From Megalonaias nervosa (lineage: Eukaryota; Mollusca; Bivalvia; Unionida; Unionidae): DNA of 64,000 bases. How positions within the stretch are numbered: position 1 is the first letter of the stretch; each line of letters begins with the position of its first letter. The notes under the pieces were generated by a model. It ran no database searches. It saw only the letters and a program-made list of their open reading frames with translations, and was not told the origin of the DNA. Shown in pieces: positions 24,415-35,586 of the stretch. The translations under genes were made by a program, and so were the position numbers. The stretch spans positions 1 through 64,000 of the forward strand of contig JAECUM010001870.1 of assembly GCA_016617855.1 (NCBI GenBank). The letters run 5' to 3'.

Positions 24415-24419
24415 CTCAG

Positions 24420-24675
24420 ATACAGCGAAAGATATTCTACAATTCATATATCATGCCACACCTAGAATATTTTTGTTCTATCTGGGGTAATAGTTGTATA
24501 GAAAATCAGAAAAGATAACTGATATTTCAAAAAGGATCAGCTAGAGTTATTCTTGACGCTGATTTAGATAAACCATCGACAAATCTTTTCAGAACCCTAA
24601 AGTGGCTTCCATTTCAGCAGAGAACTCAATTTCAGAAGGGTTTACTAGTGTATAAATCCTTACATGGTATGCTGG
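24420..24675 (+). pseudogene. LINE C-terminal region, middle segment
   Basis: Removing 23253-24414 and one CTCAG gives a continuous frame across the junction (SYLPQIQRKIFYNS, then MPHLEYFCSIWGN). It continues LFRTLKWLPFQQRTQF and ends GLLVYKSLHGM at the next insertion. Confidence 0.8.
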
Positions 24676-27580
24676 TGTCACGTTTGCAAAGCACCCAGCT
24701 AAAGTCTATATGTTAAAGGTTAGTTCAAGGATCAAAAGGAAAGTCCATGGGACGAATGGGACATGTTCTTATCCACCCCATGTTGACAGGCAGCAAGAGG
24801 GACATTGTGTGCTAAGTTTGATTGGATCGGTCCACAGCAATTTCCCATCAAAATAGAGATAGAGAGCATGATTACAATTCAGACCCTAATGATACAAGAG
24901 TAATTTAGTATTCACCTGGAAGGACTGCAGATCAATAGGGTTTACTCTGAGAAAGAAGCCACTCATAATCTGGTGGTAGAACTTAGGGGTAGATTCTAAG
25001 GAAAGACAAAGCTTCGAGAAAGTCAGTTAAGTTATTTGATCAATTTTTGCAGAATATCATGGCATCATAATTGTAATTATCTGTGGTATGTACACTTAAT
25101 TACTAGGATCATTTAGTATGTAGGTTATAGTGTGTCGCAGAATTGTATAAATCCCTCTATTTATTAAATACATGTACTCGGGTTTTGTTTTTTATGTACA
25201 ACGATACCCGAAGGTGATTTATGTATATTGTACAATATTTCAAAATAATTTAGTTCAGTTCATCCCTGTGGCACGTGTGAAGTGCTCTTGTTGAGAAAAA
25301 CCAATTTACATCTAGCACGGCTACATTGTCTGTATATAAATGCCTCACTGTCAGTAAGCAGTCTATTTAGGGACTTGCACATCTTCAGCTGTAGAGGTAT
25401 GTAATTTATTAATTTCTTATGTATATTATTTCTTTTGTATATTGTAAGTTACAGCTATTGTATTATTATGTTTATTTTTGTACATTTTCTATGTAGCTTT
25501 CACTTGTGTGGTATAATGCAATAGTTTCTATTCTTGTGTGTGACTTAGCAAGAGATTTATATTAGCAATATAAAGTTGCATTTTCTTAAGAAACGTTTAG
25601 TACCATAGGAATCTTATCAGACACAGGTTCACTTCTGAACCTGTTTATTGTTTTGTAATATTGCACCGATAATGTAATTTGTATAACTTATCGTATATAA
25701 CGTCATTACGTTTTATCTTATATACCGTGTCATAAGTAGTACACGGTGTTAGATGTATTTTCAGCTGACCAGAGTAACCCATGGTGATCGTGGTCGACGT
25801 GGTACCAGCTGATGAGCTAACCAAAGAAGTTAACCATAGCAGCTGTAGAGCTGAGTGAACAGTGTTGCTGGTCAAGTAGCTGATGATTGGGCGTTGCAGA
25901 CCGGATTGGTGGGCGCTGATTGCTTGATTGACCAAGGAATTGAATGGTGGTTGGTGACTACCTATAATGATACTTACTTGATTGACCAGTGTGACTGGTA
26001 GCTAAGTGTGATTTTGACGGAGTGTTTTTGTGTTACTCCATGCAGGTAATCTTTTAGCCGTCGGCTAGTTTTGGGGTTTTGTTATACCCATTGTTTTGGG
26101 AGTGTAAAGATATTTTTGTACATCTGTCCAATCAATTCATCATTTTACTATCTGAGTAAAAAAATATCTCATTTTTCACTAGCTGAGTGAATACATCATT
26201 TTTACTATCGAGTAAAACTGTCATTCTTTTCCTCGTGTGAAGTTACTGTGAATTGTTCACCTTTGTCCTTGTACTGTGTAAGGTCATTTATTTGTATTTA
26301 TATTTGTTGCATTTTTAGGTTTGTGCATATTATGTTAACTTGTCCAATATTTGGATCTTATACACGCATGTATTAATCAATATTCTTTTCTCATTCAAGT
26401 CATATATCAATAAACATAGTATTTGTATCACCATCAAAAGTGTTCTGTTGTAAATCCGAAATCCCAACTCGGTTATCTTGTTGCATAGTGTTCATTTACA
26501 TGCGTATTTGAGAAATTGGCTTGAGCCTTACGCAAAGAATTATTAGATGCAAGGCGGAATTATGTAGATTGTTAGCTTGTGGTCAGAATTAATTCTTTAA
26601 TTCGCTATTAGGTTACTTCGTAGTGAACCAGTGCATTTTTTAATGTGTTATGTTAGAATTTACACATGCTTGAATTGTGAATTTTGGAAACATATTTGAA
26701 ACATGTAAGATTAGTTACTATGGACATATGCGTATATCAGAGCATGGATATTTGAATATTTGTGTACTTTGTAGGAGTTGTAAGGTAAAGAAACGAGTCT
26801 GATTATTGTGATATTGTTTAGTATAACAGGATTAGGAATTTATTGATGTATGTATAAGAAGCAATTGATACCATGCTGTATTATGGCATTTGTTTCACCA
26901 TACATGAACGAATGGGTATCTCGATATGAATGAATGTGTGACCAAAGAAATTTAATAGCCATTATCTGATGATAGGCTGTGTGTAGTGTGAGATGAAAGG
27001 GCTAAGGAAAAGATTGTACTATTCTTGTGTTTTCACAGGAAGCTTTTTAGGGGACAGAGAACTTCCGGTTCCATTGGGTCCCAAGTCTTCAAGAGTTGGA
27101 GAAATTGAGACTGTAGCTGAGACAGTCGAAGTTGACAGAAGTGTAGTGGTGGGAGGAGAAAGTGGAGGAGGAGGAGAAGGAATTTGGAGAAAGGTTGGGA
27201 AGGAAGAGAAGTAATTGGGAGAAATAAGAGAGAGAAAGGATACAACAGATGAGTAGAAATACAAGGACAGGTCGAAATCAATCTCACACTGCTAATCAAG
27301 TGATGCAATAGGTTTATTAAAGGGTCGAGCAGAAGGAGTCTAATTGGAAATTTGAGTCATTTGATTACTGAATTGTTATTAAATTGTTATTCATTGAATT
27401 ACAACCCTTTTCTTGGTACATTCAACCATCTAACCATCGGCATTGCTGTCTGGGGGCTTGGAGATTACATCTATCTTTCACTAAATTTAATTTCCAACAA
27501 AATAGAGACTGGGTTGGACTTCTAGAATAGTTTAAATAAAATAGTGGCAGCACCCCACCCCAACCATAAAGTTCGTCACA
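24676..27580. mobile_element. Second insertion in the LINE, probably LTR-derived (~2.9 kb)
   Basis: The LINE C-terminal frame breaks at about 24672 and resumes at 27581. Best boundaries are TGTCACGTTTGC (24676) and GTTCGTCACA (27580), TG...CA ends flanked by GCTGG and GCTCC, a poor duplication. A TATATAAAT box (25334) and an AATAAA signal (26411) lie inside. No second LTR or internal genes were found. It may be a long solo LTR or a composite. Confidence 0.6.
25325..25400 (+). promoter_or_regulatory. LTR-like core promoter in the second insertion
   Basis: GTCTGTATATAAATGCC is a good TATA box at about 25332. Some 60 bp on, GTAGAG|GTATGT (25390-25401) resembles a 5' splice site, an arrangement seen in LTR leaders. 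By sequence alone. Confidence 0.4.
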
Positions 27581-27820
27581 GCTCCTGATTATCTTAAAAG
27601 TAATTTTAAATTTGTTAAAAATGTATATATGTATGAACTAAGATCCATCTCAAACAAGTTATATTTACCTAAACCAAATTCAGAGTTTTATAAGAAAAGT
27701 TTAGCTTTTTCTGAAGCCAAACTATGGAATTCCATACCACCTTATATAAAGTCAGCTGACACATGCCAAGCTTTTAAAAAGCTTCTTAGTCAACATCTAC
27801 AGAAACAATCATTTGTATGA
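27581..27820 (+). pseudogene. LINE C-terminal region, last segment
   Basis: APDYLKSNFKFVKNVYMYEL, then AFSEAKLWNSIPPYIKSADT and a TGA at 27818. The K/RLWNSIPP(Y/S)IKSA motif is typical of LINE C termini. Confidence 0.85.
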
Positions 27821-28132
27821 CTTTGTTTAATTCAGTACTACTACTTTTTACAGCATTGTTATTATGTACTCACTTATAATATTTAACACATGTTCGCTAC
27901 TACTATTTGTATGAATCCTGTATGTACTCATACTTGAAGTCTTGTACATATTTTATTGTAGCAGTAGATTAGCTGTCTAGTTTTTAACAGCATTTGTTGT
28001 CTAAAGACACTTCATCTTGTAAAAGTTGTGCACTATATATACATGTATATAAATTTGTACAAATGTCATTGTAGTTTAAGGCCTCATAGAAGATTGGTCA
28101 GTTGCCCAAATGAGCTTCTTCTTTAAATAAAG

Positions 28133-28168
<36 letters not shown>
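28133..28168. repeat. (ATT)n tail of the CR1/L2-like LINE
   Basis: Twelve or so ATT units directly after TTAAATAAAGTC. Such short simple tails end CR1/L2 elements, so this marks the LINE's 3' end. Confidence 0.85.
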
Positions 28169-28170
<2 letters not shown>

Positions 28171-28317
28171 CACGAGTTCGATTAAAAAGATAACAATCAA
28201 AATGAACAACTTTTTATTGATTTAATTTTATTTTTAATGTACCAAAAAAACCTAATCCACATTCATGCAAGCATAAACATAATTAGGGGAGAAAAATGTG
28301 CACTGGTTGGCATGTAT

Positions 28318-28530
28318 GCACTTAGTCTATACATGTACAGCATTCTATAAAATGCTTACTTTTATCACAGGCATGCTCAGTCTATGTACAGGCATTCTAA
28401 ACAAGGCCTACCTGTCATCCTTAGTCTATTCATGTACAGGCATTTTAAACAAGGCTTACCTTTATCACAATCATGCTTAGTCTATATGTTCAGGCATTCT
28501 ACATAGGCTTACCTTTGTCACAGGCATGCT
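28318..28530. repeat. Tandem array overlapping the exon 6 splice donor (array A)
   Basis: Four units of 50-60 bp; the last includes the end of exon 6 and its donor (minus strand AAGCATGCCTGTGACAAAG|GTAAGC). Others read GCATGATTGTGATAAAGGTA, GGATGACAGGTAGGCC and GCATGCCTGTGATAAAAGTA. Thus exon end, donor and ~35 bp of intron have been duplicated in tandem into the intron. Confidence 0.9.
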
Positions 28531-28680
28531 TTTCAAGTATACTGCCGAGAGTGTGAGCCACATGGAGACATTCTTCATGGGTCAGACATCCATCAAGATA
28601 GGCTGCCACAATTTCTGCTACTCCACAACCAACCACTGCTGAGAAAAGGACACCAGCTTTTTGCAGGCAGTTCAGCAAAC
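28513..28680 (-). CDS. FASN-like: FAS-like exon 6: AT nucleophile-elbow exon lacking the catalytic Ser
   Basis: Encodes LLNCLQKAGVLFSAVVGCGV, then AEIVAAYLDGCLTHEECLHV and AHTLGSILEKHACDKG. AYxDGCLTxEE is a classic MAT stretch just after the nucleophile elbow, so alignment is unambiguous. The elbow, normally GHS(L/V/M)GE, is GCGVAE: His to Cys, catalytic Ser to Gly, and the following Gly to Ala. The WRG motif 25 residues on, whose Arg binds the malonyl carboxylate in human FAS (Arg606), reads TLG. Acceptor CTCATAG; donor AAAG|GTAAGC. The last 19 exon bases and the donor belong to a tandem repeat extending into the intron (see 28318-28530). Confidence 0.88.
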
Positions 28681-28889
28681 CTATGAGGCAATATCACAAC
28701 AAAAAGTAAGTTGGTATCCACTATACTGAATGCATTAATAAGTAGGTGCCAAATCCAATTAAAATGTACAAATTTTAATCCCAAAAATTGCCATTTCATC
28801 TATATCTGTATACAATCTTGCTAACCAAATATCCTTTATTTCAAGTGGGGTTTTTTATTTGTGTTTTTGTACAATAAAGTCAGTTGAAA

Positions 28890-29370
28890 AAGTTCACAAA
28901 TGTGCAAGAAACTGAAGAAGTTAGATCAGAAATATGGCATCCTGAGTTGTAATAAGGTCAGCCAATCTGATGCAGGTTATTGTTATACCTATACATGGAT
29001 CTCACTCTTTATCAACTCCAAGATCATGATAATAAGCCATGTCTGATCCAAGTCACATTAGAAATATGAAACATAGAATGGTCAAGCTCTACCAATCATA
29101 TGAAAGATCACCTCATTACTATGCACCGATCTTGCTCATTATCTAACTCCTCCAAGATCTTGATGCTTTAAGCCCACATTCCAAGTTTGAGCAAACCGGA
29201 TTAGAAATATGGTCTCCAGACTTTAAACAAACTCAGTGAGTCTGATGAAAGATTATATCATTAATATCCTTGGATCTTGATAAATATTGCACTTGCCCAA
29301 GATCTTGATGTTCAGTTCCAAGTTTGATCAAAATCAGATCAGAAATATGGCCTCCAGTGTGTTAACAATG
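28890..29370. repeat. Diverged repeat, ~150-180 bp unit
   Basis: Phrases TAGATCAGAAATATGG (28921), CGGATTAGAAATATGG (29198) and AGATCAGAAATATGGCCTCC (29335), with CCAAGATCTTGATG at 29151 and 29307. About three units. Confidence 0.6.
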
Positions 29371-29727
29371 TCCACAAATATGTACCTATCAACTTGTACG
29401 GGTTTGCCTGTAATTTGTATGGGTTTTTTTTCATTTTTGTTGGTGTATACAAACATTTTGTACAGTTTTTTCTTATAAAAATTACATTTTTTGTTTCAAA
29501 ATTTTTCCAATTTTTTTTTGGTAAATCCTGGGAGTCGGGACGTAATTTTTTTTACAAAATTGATCCAGAACCTCTTTTAATTATGCTCAAGTAAGGTAAG
29601 AATAACTCTAATATGCACTGGATAATTAAAATTAGGTCCAGAGATCAAAACAGGTCTTTTTTTGCACATATCCTTTGTTAAAGTTATAACGTCTTGTATA
29701 GAATTATTGGTTTTTATATCAAGTAAA

Positions 29728-30721
29728 TTTTTTTATGCTGTCCTCATCAATGGCAGCAGACAATTATTTCGCGCAACAGTTGGATTCAGACAGCGATGTA
29801 TACTGTCACCTACACTTTTCAACACTTCAACATTTTCCTGGAAAGGATCATGGAGGGTGCCTTGCATGACCACAAGGGCACTGTCAGCATCGGAGGAAGA
29901 ACAATCACAAACATTTGCTTCGCAGATGATATTGATGGTTTAGCAGGAAATGAAAAAGAACTGGTTGACTTGGTTGAGCACCTCAACACAACCTCCACAA
30001 CATACGGTATGGAGATTAGTGCCAAAAAAAAAAAAACTGATGACAACACCAATGGCATCAGTACAGAAATAAAGGTCAGTGGACAAAAGCTGGAATGAGT
30101 CACAAGCTTCAAGTACTTGGGATCAATTATCACAAATGAGGGCTCCAAACCAGAACTACTATGCAGGATTGCCCAGACAACAGCAGCAATAACAAGGCTG
30201 AGGCCAATATGGAAAGATACCAACATTGCTTTTGGTTCCAAAATAAGGCTGATGCGCTCAATTGTCATATCCATCTTTCTGTATGCTTGTGAAACATGGA
30301 CGCTCACATCAGATCTACAAAGAAGGATTCAAACCTTTGAAATGAGATGCTACTACAAGATCTTGGGCATCTCATACATTGGCCATGTAACCAACGAAGA
30401 CGTCCACAACAGGATCCATCGAGCCATCGGATCCTATGAAGACCTCTTGACCACTGTAAAAAAGTGCAAACTGAAGTGGTACGGTCATGTCTCAAGATCA
30501 TCTGAACTGGCAAAAACAATCTTGCAAGGCACAGTGCAAGGGTGCAAAAAGAAGAGGCAGACAGAAAAAGAGGTGGGAAGACAACATTAAGGAGTGGACA
30601 GGCATGGTATTTGGAGATTCCCCAAGGTAGAGAACAGGGAAAGATGGAGAGAATTGATTGTAAAGTCAACTGTGGTACCCCAATGACCTCTTGGGTTAAG
30701 GGACTGATGATGATGATGATG
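29728..30721 (+). mobile_element. RTE-like non-LTR retrotransposon, 5' truncated, 12-bp target duplication
   Basis: Encodes the end of an RT domain (FADDIDGLAGNEKELVDL near 29921, FKYLGSIITNEGSKPEL near 30110) and a C terminus (LYACETWTLTSDLQRRIQTF near 30280, LKWYGHVSRSSELAKTIL near 30470). It has a one-base shift near 29810 and a stop near 30097. Ends in a GATGAT run (30706-30721). ATATCAAGTAAA is present on both sides (29716-29727 and 30722-30733), giving exact ends. The short simple-repeat tail fits the RTE group. Confidence 0.88.
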
Positions 30722-33605
30722 ATATCAAGTAAAACCCATCTTACATATCTAGCATTCTTTTAATTTCTGCATGTGTTTTAAGGTCAGTAAAGGCACCACG
30801 AAATATTTAAATTGCATCTGATCCTTTTATTTTGCCAAATATGTGCTCTACACATACATTTTTAGAAAGAGCAATGATTTAAAAATTTTAAAGACATTTT
30901 GGAACAATTTTGATGTGTGTTGCCTGAAATTAAGTTTTGAATTAAGTGGGTCAGATACGCAATTCAAATAGGAAGATGCATTGCCAGCATGATAGAAGTA
31001 GTACAGATATTAGTGATGTCATTCTCATGGCTCGAAAATGTTATACTGCAAATTTATATAAACTTTTTTACCAAAATCAGCACACCATAAAGCAAATACA
31101 TACTTTTTTAAATACAATATATGCACTTTTAATAGAACTGATCACCAGTGTACGAGGTATAAACTTCTGGACTGCTACTTTGGCGATTTTTTTTGTTTTT
31201 AGATTTCAATTTTTGGACAGCTCCTGGCATAATATCTTAGGGTTTTGGGGGGAAAAATATAAATATGTAATAATGAGATCATGATAAATCCAAAGAAGTT
31301 AATATTACACCTTGAAAATGCATTTTTCAAAATACCTTGCACATAGCTATTTTTTTTACTAGCAGCAACACTTTTGTTTTTGAGGTGCTCCACACCTGGA
31401 TCGTTAAGTGCTTTAAGATGAGTGTGTGCCTGTATTAACAGACGATGGCCAGAAAAGGGGATTTTGTAGCTACTGGCTGGATATTATCAGCCAGAGAATT
31501 AGTACTGGTGGCATCTGCTTCCCAAATCTGAAAGTAGTTATTCATTGACGACTCACCTTGCCTCACAGCAATGCAGACTGTGAGAGATCTTTTTCTATGA
31601 TGAAAGACATACATACAGACTGTAGCAAGTCCCTGAATGCACACACACACTAACATCATTTTTACAGTGTAAAATAAACACTGACACCTGCTGCATAGAC
31701 TTTAAAACCGCTGATTACATTTTGAAAAGTGCAAAGGGTGCATGTGTTGCATGTAATAATGCATGTGTATTATAACACAATTCAAAGTCAAAAGAATAAA
31801 ATAAAATAAAGTTTCAGAGATGAAAATAATTATGTAAATGTGTGTAAAATTAGTTTGTGTTTGGCATTTGTTGTTTTAAACTGTTGATCTTGTATAATGT
31901 ATGAATACATTTTTTAGTGTAAGGTTTTTTTGGTCCTTTTAAGTTTTTTGTTGGTCTGGCATACAGGTTTTCATCTCAAGGGGTTGAAAGATATTGCAAA
32001 TGCAATCTAAATTGAGTGTGATGCAGTTATCAATGCAAACTATTTACTCAAATATTTTATCACCAAATGTACATCATTGTGGTAGTGGTGTTATCCAAAC
32101 CAAAGGAGGTACCCACTGTGAAGAATGTGAAATGATGGTATGTGGAGAATAATTTTATAAACAAACATCTCAAACATTTGCATAAGCATTCCACTTTAAT
32201 AGGAACTGGGCTTCAACCTCAAAATAACATGGGTTAAAATGTTAATTTCCATCTTCAATGCTTAAGTTTTGTATCTGCCAGATTCTAGCACAAGATCTTG
32301 TATACTTTAGGTTAAGGCAGGTTAGGGATCTTTTTGGTCTTTCACTGTGGAAAAATATGACAACACATAGGACATGTTCAATGTATCCAAAGATTCATAA
32401 TTTATTAGATTTCTAAATTACAGGATTTAAAGGCAGAATGTTTTAAGTAAAAACATCCCACCATTGGCTTTTTTACATAAATTTGTTACATCCCAAGATA
32501 AAGATGTGAACTCTCTGATACACTGAGCAATTTTAGGATCTGATAAACTGTTGCATTCAGTGATGGAATGATGCTAGAGAAATACAAATGCTCTGTATGT
32601 TAATCATGTGCCATCCTAGAAAACCTCTGATAGATTTTTAGCAAGGAGCTATTATAAGCATTATGAGCAAAATGGTGCAGACTCTCTTTTACTAATCAAC
32701 TTGAATTATTGCAATGTTTGGTTTGGACAAGAATAGATTAATTGATCCACTTTAGACAAGGTCTGATTATATGACTCTGGTCTAGTGATTGACAAAATCA
32801 TTTCTAAATAATTCACAACCAGAGGTAAATCTGTTAAGCATACTCTCTAACAAATGCATTAATGTGAAAATAGACGTGTCATCTGAAAATAATACATTGC
32901 ATTTAATACTGGCAGCCATATCTAATCGCAGAATGGCATCAGTTGTACAAACCAGAAAGCAAATTATGCCAGAACATTGCAAGTCAAATTTAATTAAATT
33001 CTATTGAGCAGTTTTTCAGAAACCATTTAAAGGTTTTCTATTTTTTGTAAGAACAGTCATATTTGATTGTGGTTTGGAATCATGTGATCAAATCTGAAAG
33101 ATGTTTTCCATCCAATCTGGTCTAATGCTATCATTTTTTTGAACTGCTGCTGTTGAAAGATTGTCTATTTTTAGTAATAGTCACTATATTGGATGATGGA
33201 CTGGAACCCAGTTAACTCATTAACCGCTGGCGCCTCGTTTACACATCAGGAGATAGTAGCCTACTTCCAAGTTCTGTAGCGTCAAGGTCATTTCAGATAC
33301 ACTAAAGTGGGTGGTATTATAGAAAGGTAGACAAATGTAGCTCTACAAAGATACCAAATAATCTGGACTTTCTAGTTGCACTGCAAAATACAGAAGGAAA
33401 ATGTAATTTTTTGGACCCGATTTTTTTTCCACCCAAAATTTGCCCGTGGTCGGAATCCAATTTTGTGTCCTGCTTAAAGTACCAGTCTCAGGGTCAGAAC
33501 CACAAAATACATTGATTAGACAAAAATTAAAAAATGCAAAATGCAGTGCACAAACAAACAAATCATTTATAACATACTTGTGTACTTTACACAAGAGTTA
33601 ATTAC

Positions 33606-33717
33606 CAAACAAAACTGCTGTGGCTACAACAGTTGTTGCTTGTGATCCAGGCAGAAAAGACTGATTTTTCTGTAACTGCTTCATAACATTGATAGCTGGA
33701 TCAAACCTGGATAGGAT
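33606..33717 (-). CDS. FASN-like: FAS-like exon 5: acyltransferase helix region
   Basis: Encodes ILSRFDPAINVMKQLQKNQS and then a segment ending VVATAVLFG. The latter occupies the place of the FAS helix that feeds the nucleophile elbow (consensus VSLTAIQIGL, here TTVVATAVLFG). The acceptor is AG after TTAACTTTC, entered in phase 0 to match exon 4; the donor is G|GTAATT, leaving phase 1. The exon is short and weakly conserved alone. Support comes from frame continuity and position. Confidence 0.72.
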
Positions 33718-33959
33718 CTGAAAGTTAACATAAAAGTGCTCTGTGAGTCTGATAAAATGGCTATATTTTGTCTATGCCAAGCAAGAATTCTATCTTAATG
33801 TGAATTAGCATCCAAAACTAAACTTGTTCATACCAAGCAAGAACTCTACCTCAGTAATTATGTATTAAAATCTAAACCTAGATTACTGTTTGCAAACCAT
33901 GTATGCCCCCACTGCTGCACTTCAAACCAAGAAGTTCAAATCTTTTCAGAAATCGGATG

Positions 33960-34182
33960 TTGTTAATGATGATGTGGATTTAATGCCATTATTCTTCATA
34001 CAATAGGCTTATAATACAAGACAGCCAATATAAATAGTGGAGAAACAACCTATAAAAAACCCCAATACAGATCTCTGACCCATGGGAAGCTACTGGCAAG
34101 ATGTGAACTCATGGAATGAGGTGAGATGGCAATAATCATTAAAAGTGAGCATGTTAGACCACTCAGCCACCTGGGGCCCCTA
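33960..34182 (-). repeat. V-SINE-like element, diverged
   Basis: The minus-strand head, GGGGCCCCAGGTGGCTGAGT, is near 34180, then CTTGCCAGTAGCTTCCCATG and a 3' end near 33962 (TTAAATCCACATCATCATTA). Confidence 0.72.
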
Positions 34183-34751
34183 CAAATCTGAAATACTGCT
34201 ATAATGATATGAAATCTTTTCAGGTCATCTACATATAAATACAAAGATGCCTGCCAAATTTAATTTGTCTACCTCAAGTTGTTTTTATTAAATTGTCCTA
34301 ACAATGTCCCCCCCCCCATTCCAAAAAGGTTCCAAATTATGTAATGACAAATGTTAATGCAATGGCTTAAAAATCTACTCAAGTCCTGCACATATGAATA
34401 CAATGTATCTAGCTACCAATTACCTGAAGTACTTTCTTGCTCAATCATGCCAGGAAGGTTTCTGTCCCCAAAGGGGGGTAAAACTAAGTTATACTTACCT
34501 GATACTAAAGCATTCCTTACCTTTCCCAGGATGCCAAATTTCCAGTCCAAGCTAAATATTCTCTCGTCCAAGTGAAGGCCCAGAATTGCAAAAGAACATG
34601 ATCCCAGTCTGATTCCTTAGTCATAAGTATACACATATGGTCTACCTTCCTCTTTTGACTTGGATTTAGCCTACAGGACATCAGAGTGGGTTGAGAGGAT
34701 GGAATCTTTGCAACAGCAAAGTTGTATTACAGAATTATAATTAGTTTTAGC

Positions 34752-34845
34752 CTCCCCTACTCACCCTGCCAGTACATTTTAACATCAGTAATTAGCCTCC
34801 CCTACTCACCCTGCCAGTACATTATAACACCAGTAATACATTACC
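34752..34845. repeat. 47-bp direct duplication
   Basis: AGCCTCCCCTACTCACCCTG starts at about 34749 and 34794, followed by CCAGTACATTWTAACAYCAG in both. Confidence 0.85.
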
Positions 34846-35488
34846 TGCAACTACTGAAATTGCCAGTTAGGCGAGTCTCTGATGGCCTCATCAAATGTTG
34901 TATAACAATACTGTGCATTTACCATTTACATATGATAGTTCACTGCTATGAGACTTGGCCACATACAAGGTTGTCACCCAATGATCCAACAAGTAAATGA
35001 CTTTGCACTGGTGTACCAAAGATCAATGGTAAAAGGATGTAAAGGTAGTGAGACGACAACAATGCTTTCTGATAACATCAGCAAATAGAGTGATTCAAGA
35101 TGCAGCCATAAATGGAACAATTCAAGTAAGCCCCAAGTAGAGCCAAGATGCAGCAACAGCCCATCACCTCAGAAAGATAGCTCTACCTTAGTGGGGCTAA
35201 GAAGCTCTTTTGATAATGAAGAAATCCATCTGGAAAAGGTGGCTGCTAAAATATCAGAGGAACCCACGAGGTAGAGAAAGATGATTCTAATGCTTTCTTC
35301 TCCCTTTAGAGGAAGCCAATTAACTGGGCAAAGGAGCCTATCTGATCATCCCCAACACAGATATGACTGAGACAGAATTTCAATGGGAACTGGAACTACT
35401 AAAAGTGGCCAATTCTTAGCCATAAGTCCAGGGTGGCAAAGAACAGAAAATGAATCATTCCCACCTGTACATTTTCCGAAGTTATGCT

Positions 35489-35586
35489 CACAGGCACTTG
35501 ATTCCAGTATAAACTAATGTGTACACTCACCAGTTAACACATTGCTGAGTGTACACATTAGTTTATCCCAGAATCAAGTGCCTATG
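35489..35586. mobile_element. hAT-like MITE with 8-bp target-site duplication
   Basis: 98-bp near-palindrome starting CACAGGCACTTGATTC and ending GAATCAAGTGCCTATG. Flanked by GTTATGCT (35481-35488) and GTTATACT (35587-35594). The first transposon copy has a single GGTTATGCTTGG at the matching site (7824 onward), an empty allele. An 8-bp duplication with CA ends points to hAT mobilisation. Confidence 0.85.

Larger units (their letters stand above)
19090..28168 (+). mobile_element. CR1/L2-like LINE, degenerate, with two nested insertions
   Basis: From 5' to 3': ORF1-like coiled coil (about 19105-19470), SGNH-hydrolase-like segment (19940-20190), two CCHC knuckles (20335-20445), endonuclease (20885-21570), reverse transcriptase (21610 onward), then a conserved C-terminal domain ending at 27820, and a 3' UTR closing in AAATAAAGTCATTATTATTA plus an ATT microsatellite to 28168. 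Many stops and shifts make it a dead copy. Insertions at 23253-24414 and about 24676-27580 split it. The ATT tail and domain set suit the CR1/L2 group. Its 5' boundary is uncertain. Confidence 0.85.
14352..28512 (-). other. Intron between exons 6 and 7
   Basis: 14,161 bp, the longest intron in the window. Contents: hairpin satellite (14690-16530), minus-strand SINEs (16995-17255 and 18640-18940), junction-type array (17820-18270), CR1/L2-like LINE with nested insertions (about 19090-28168) and a second junction array (28318-28512). 18270-18640 shows nothing recognisable. Confidence 0.75.
28681..33605 (-). other. Intron between exons 5 and 6
   Basis: 4,925 bp. 28890-29370 is a diverged repeat of about 150-180 bp with recurring phrases such as TCAGAAATATGG and CCAAGATCTTGATG. 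29728-30721 is a truncated RTE-like retrotransposon. 30750-33600 is AT-rich; nothing was recognised in it. Confidence 0.7.

Noticed and set aside
27019..27308. Pro/Leu-rich minus-strand ORFs
   Set aside because: Complementary shadow of a purine-rich GGAGGAGGAGAAGG stretch inside the LINE insertion.
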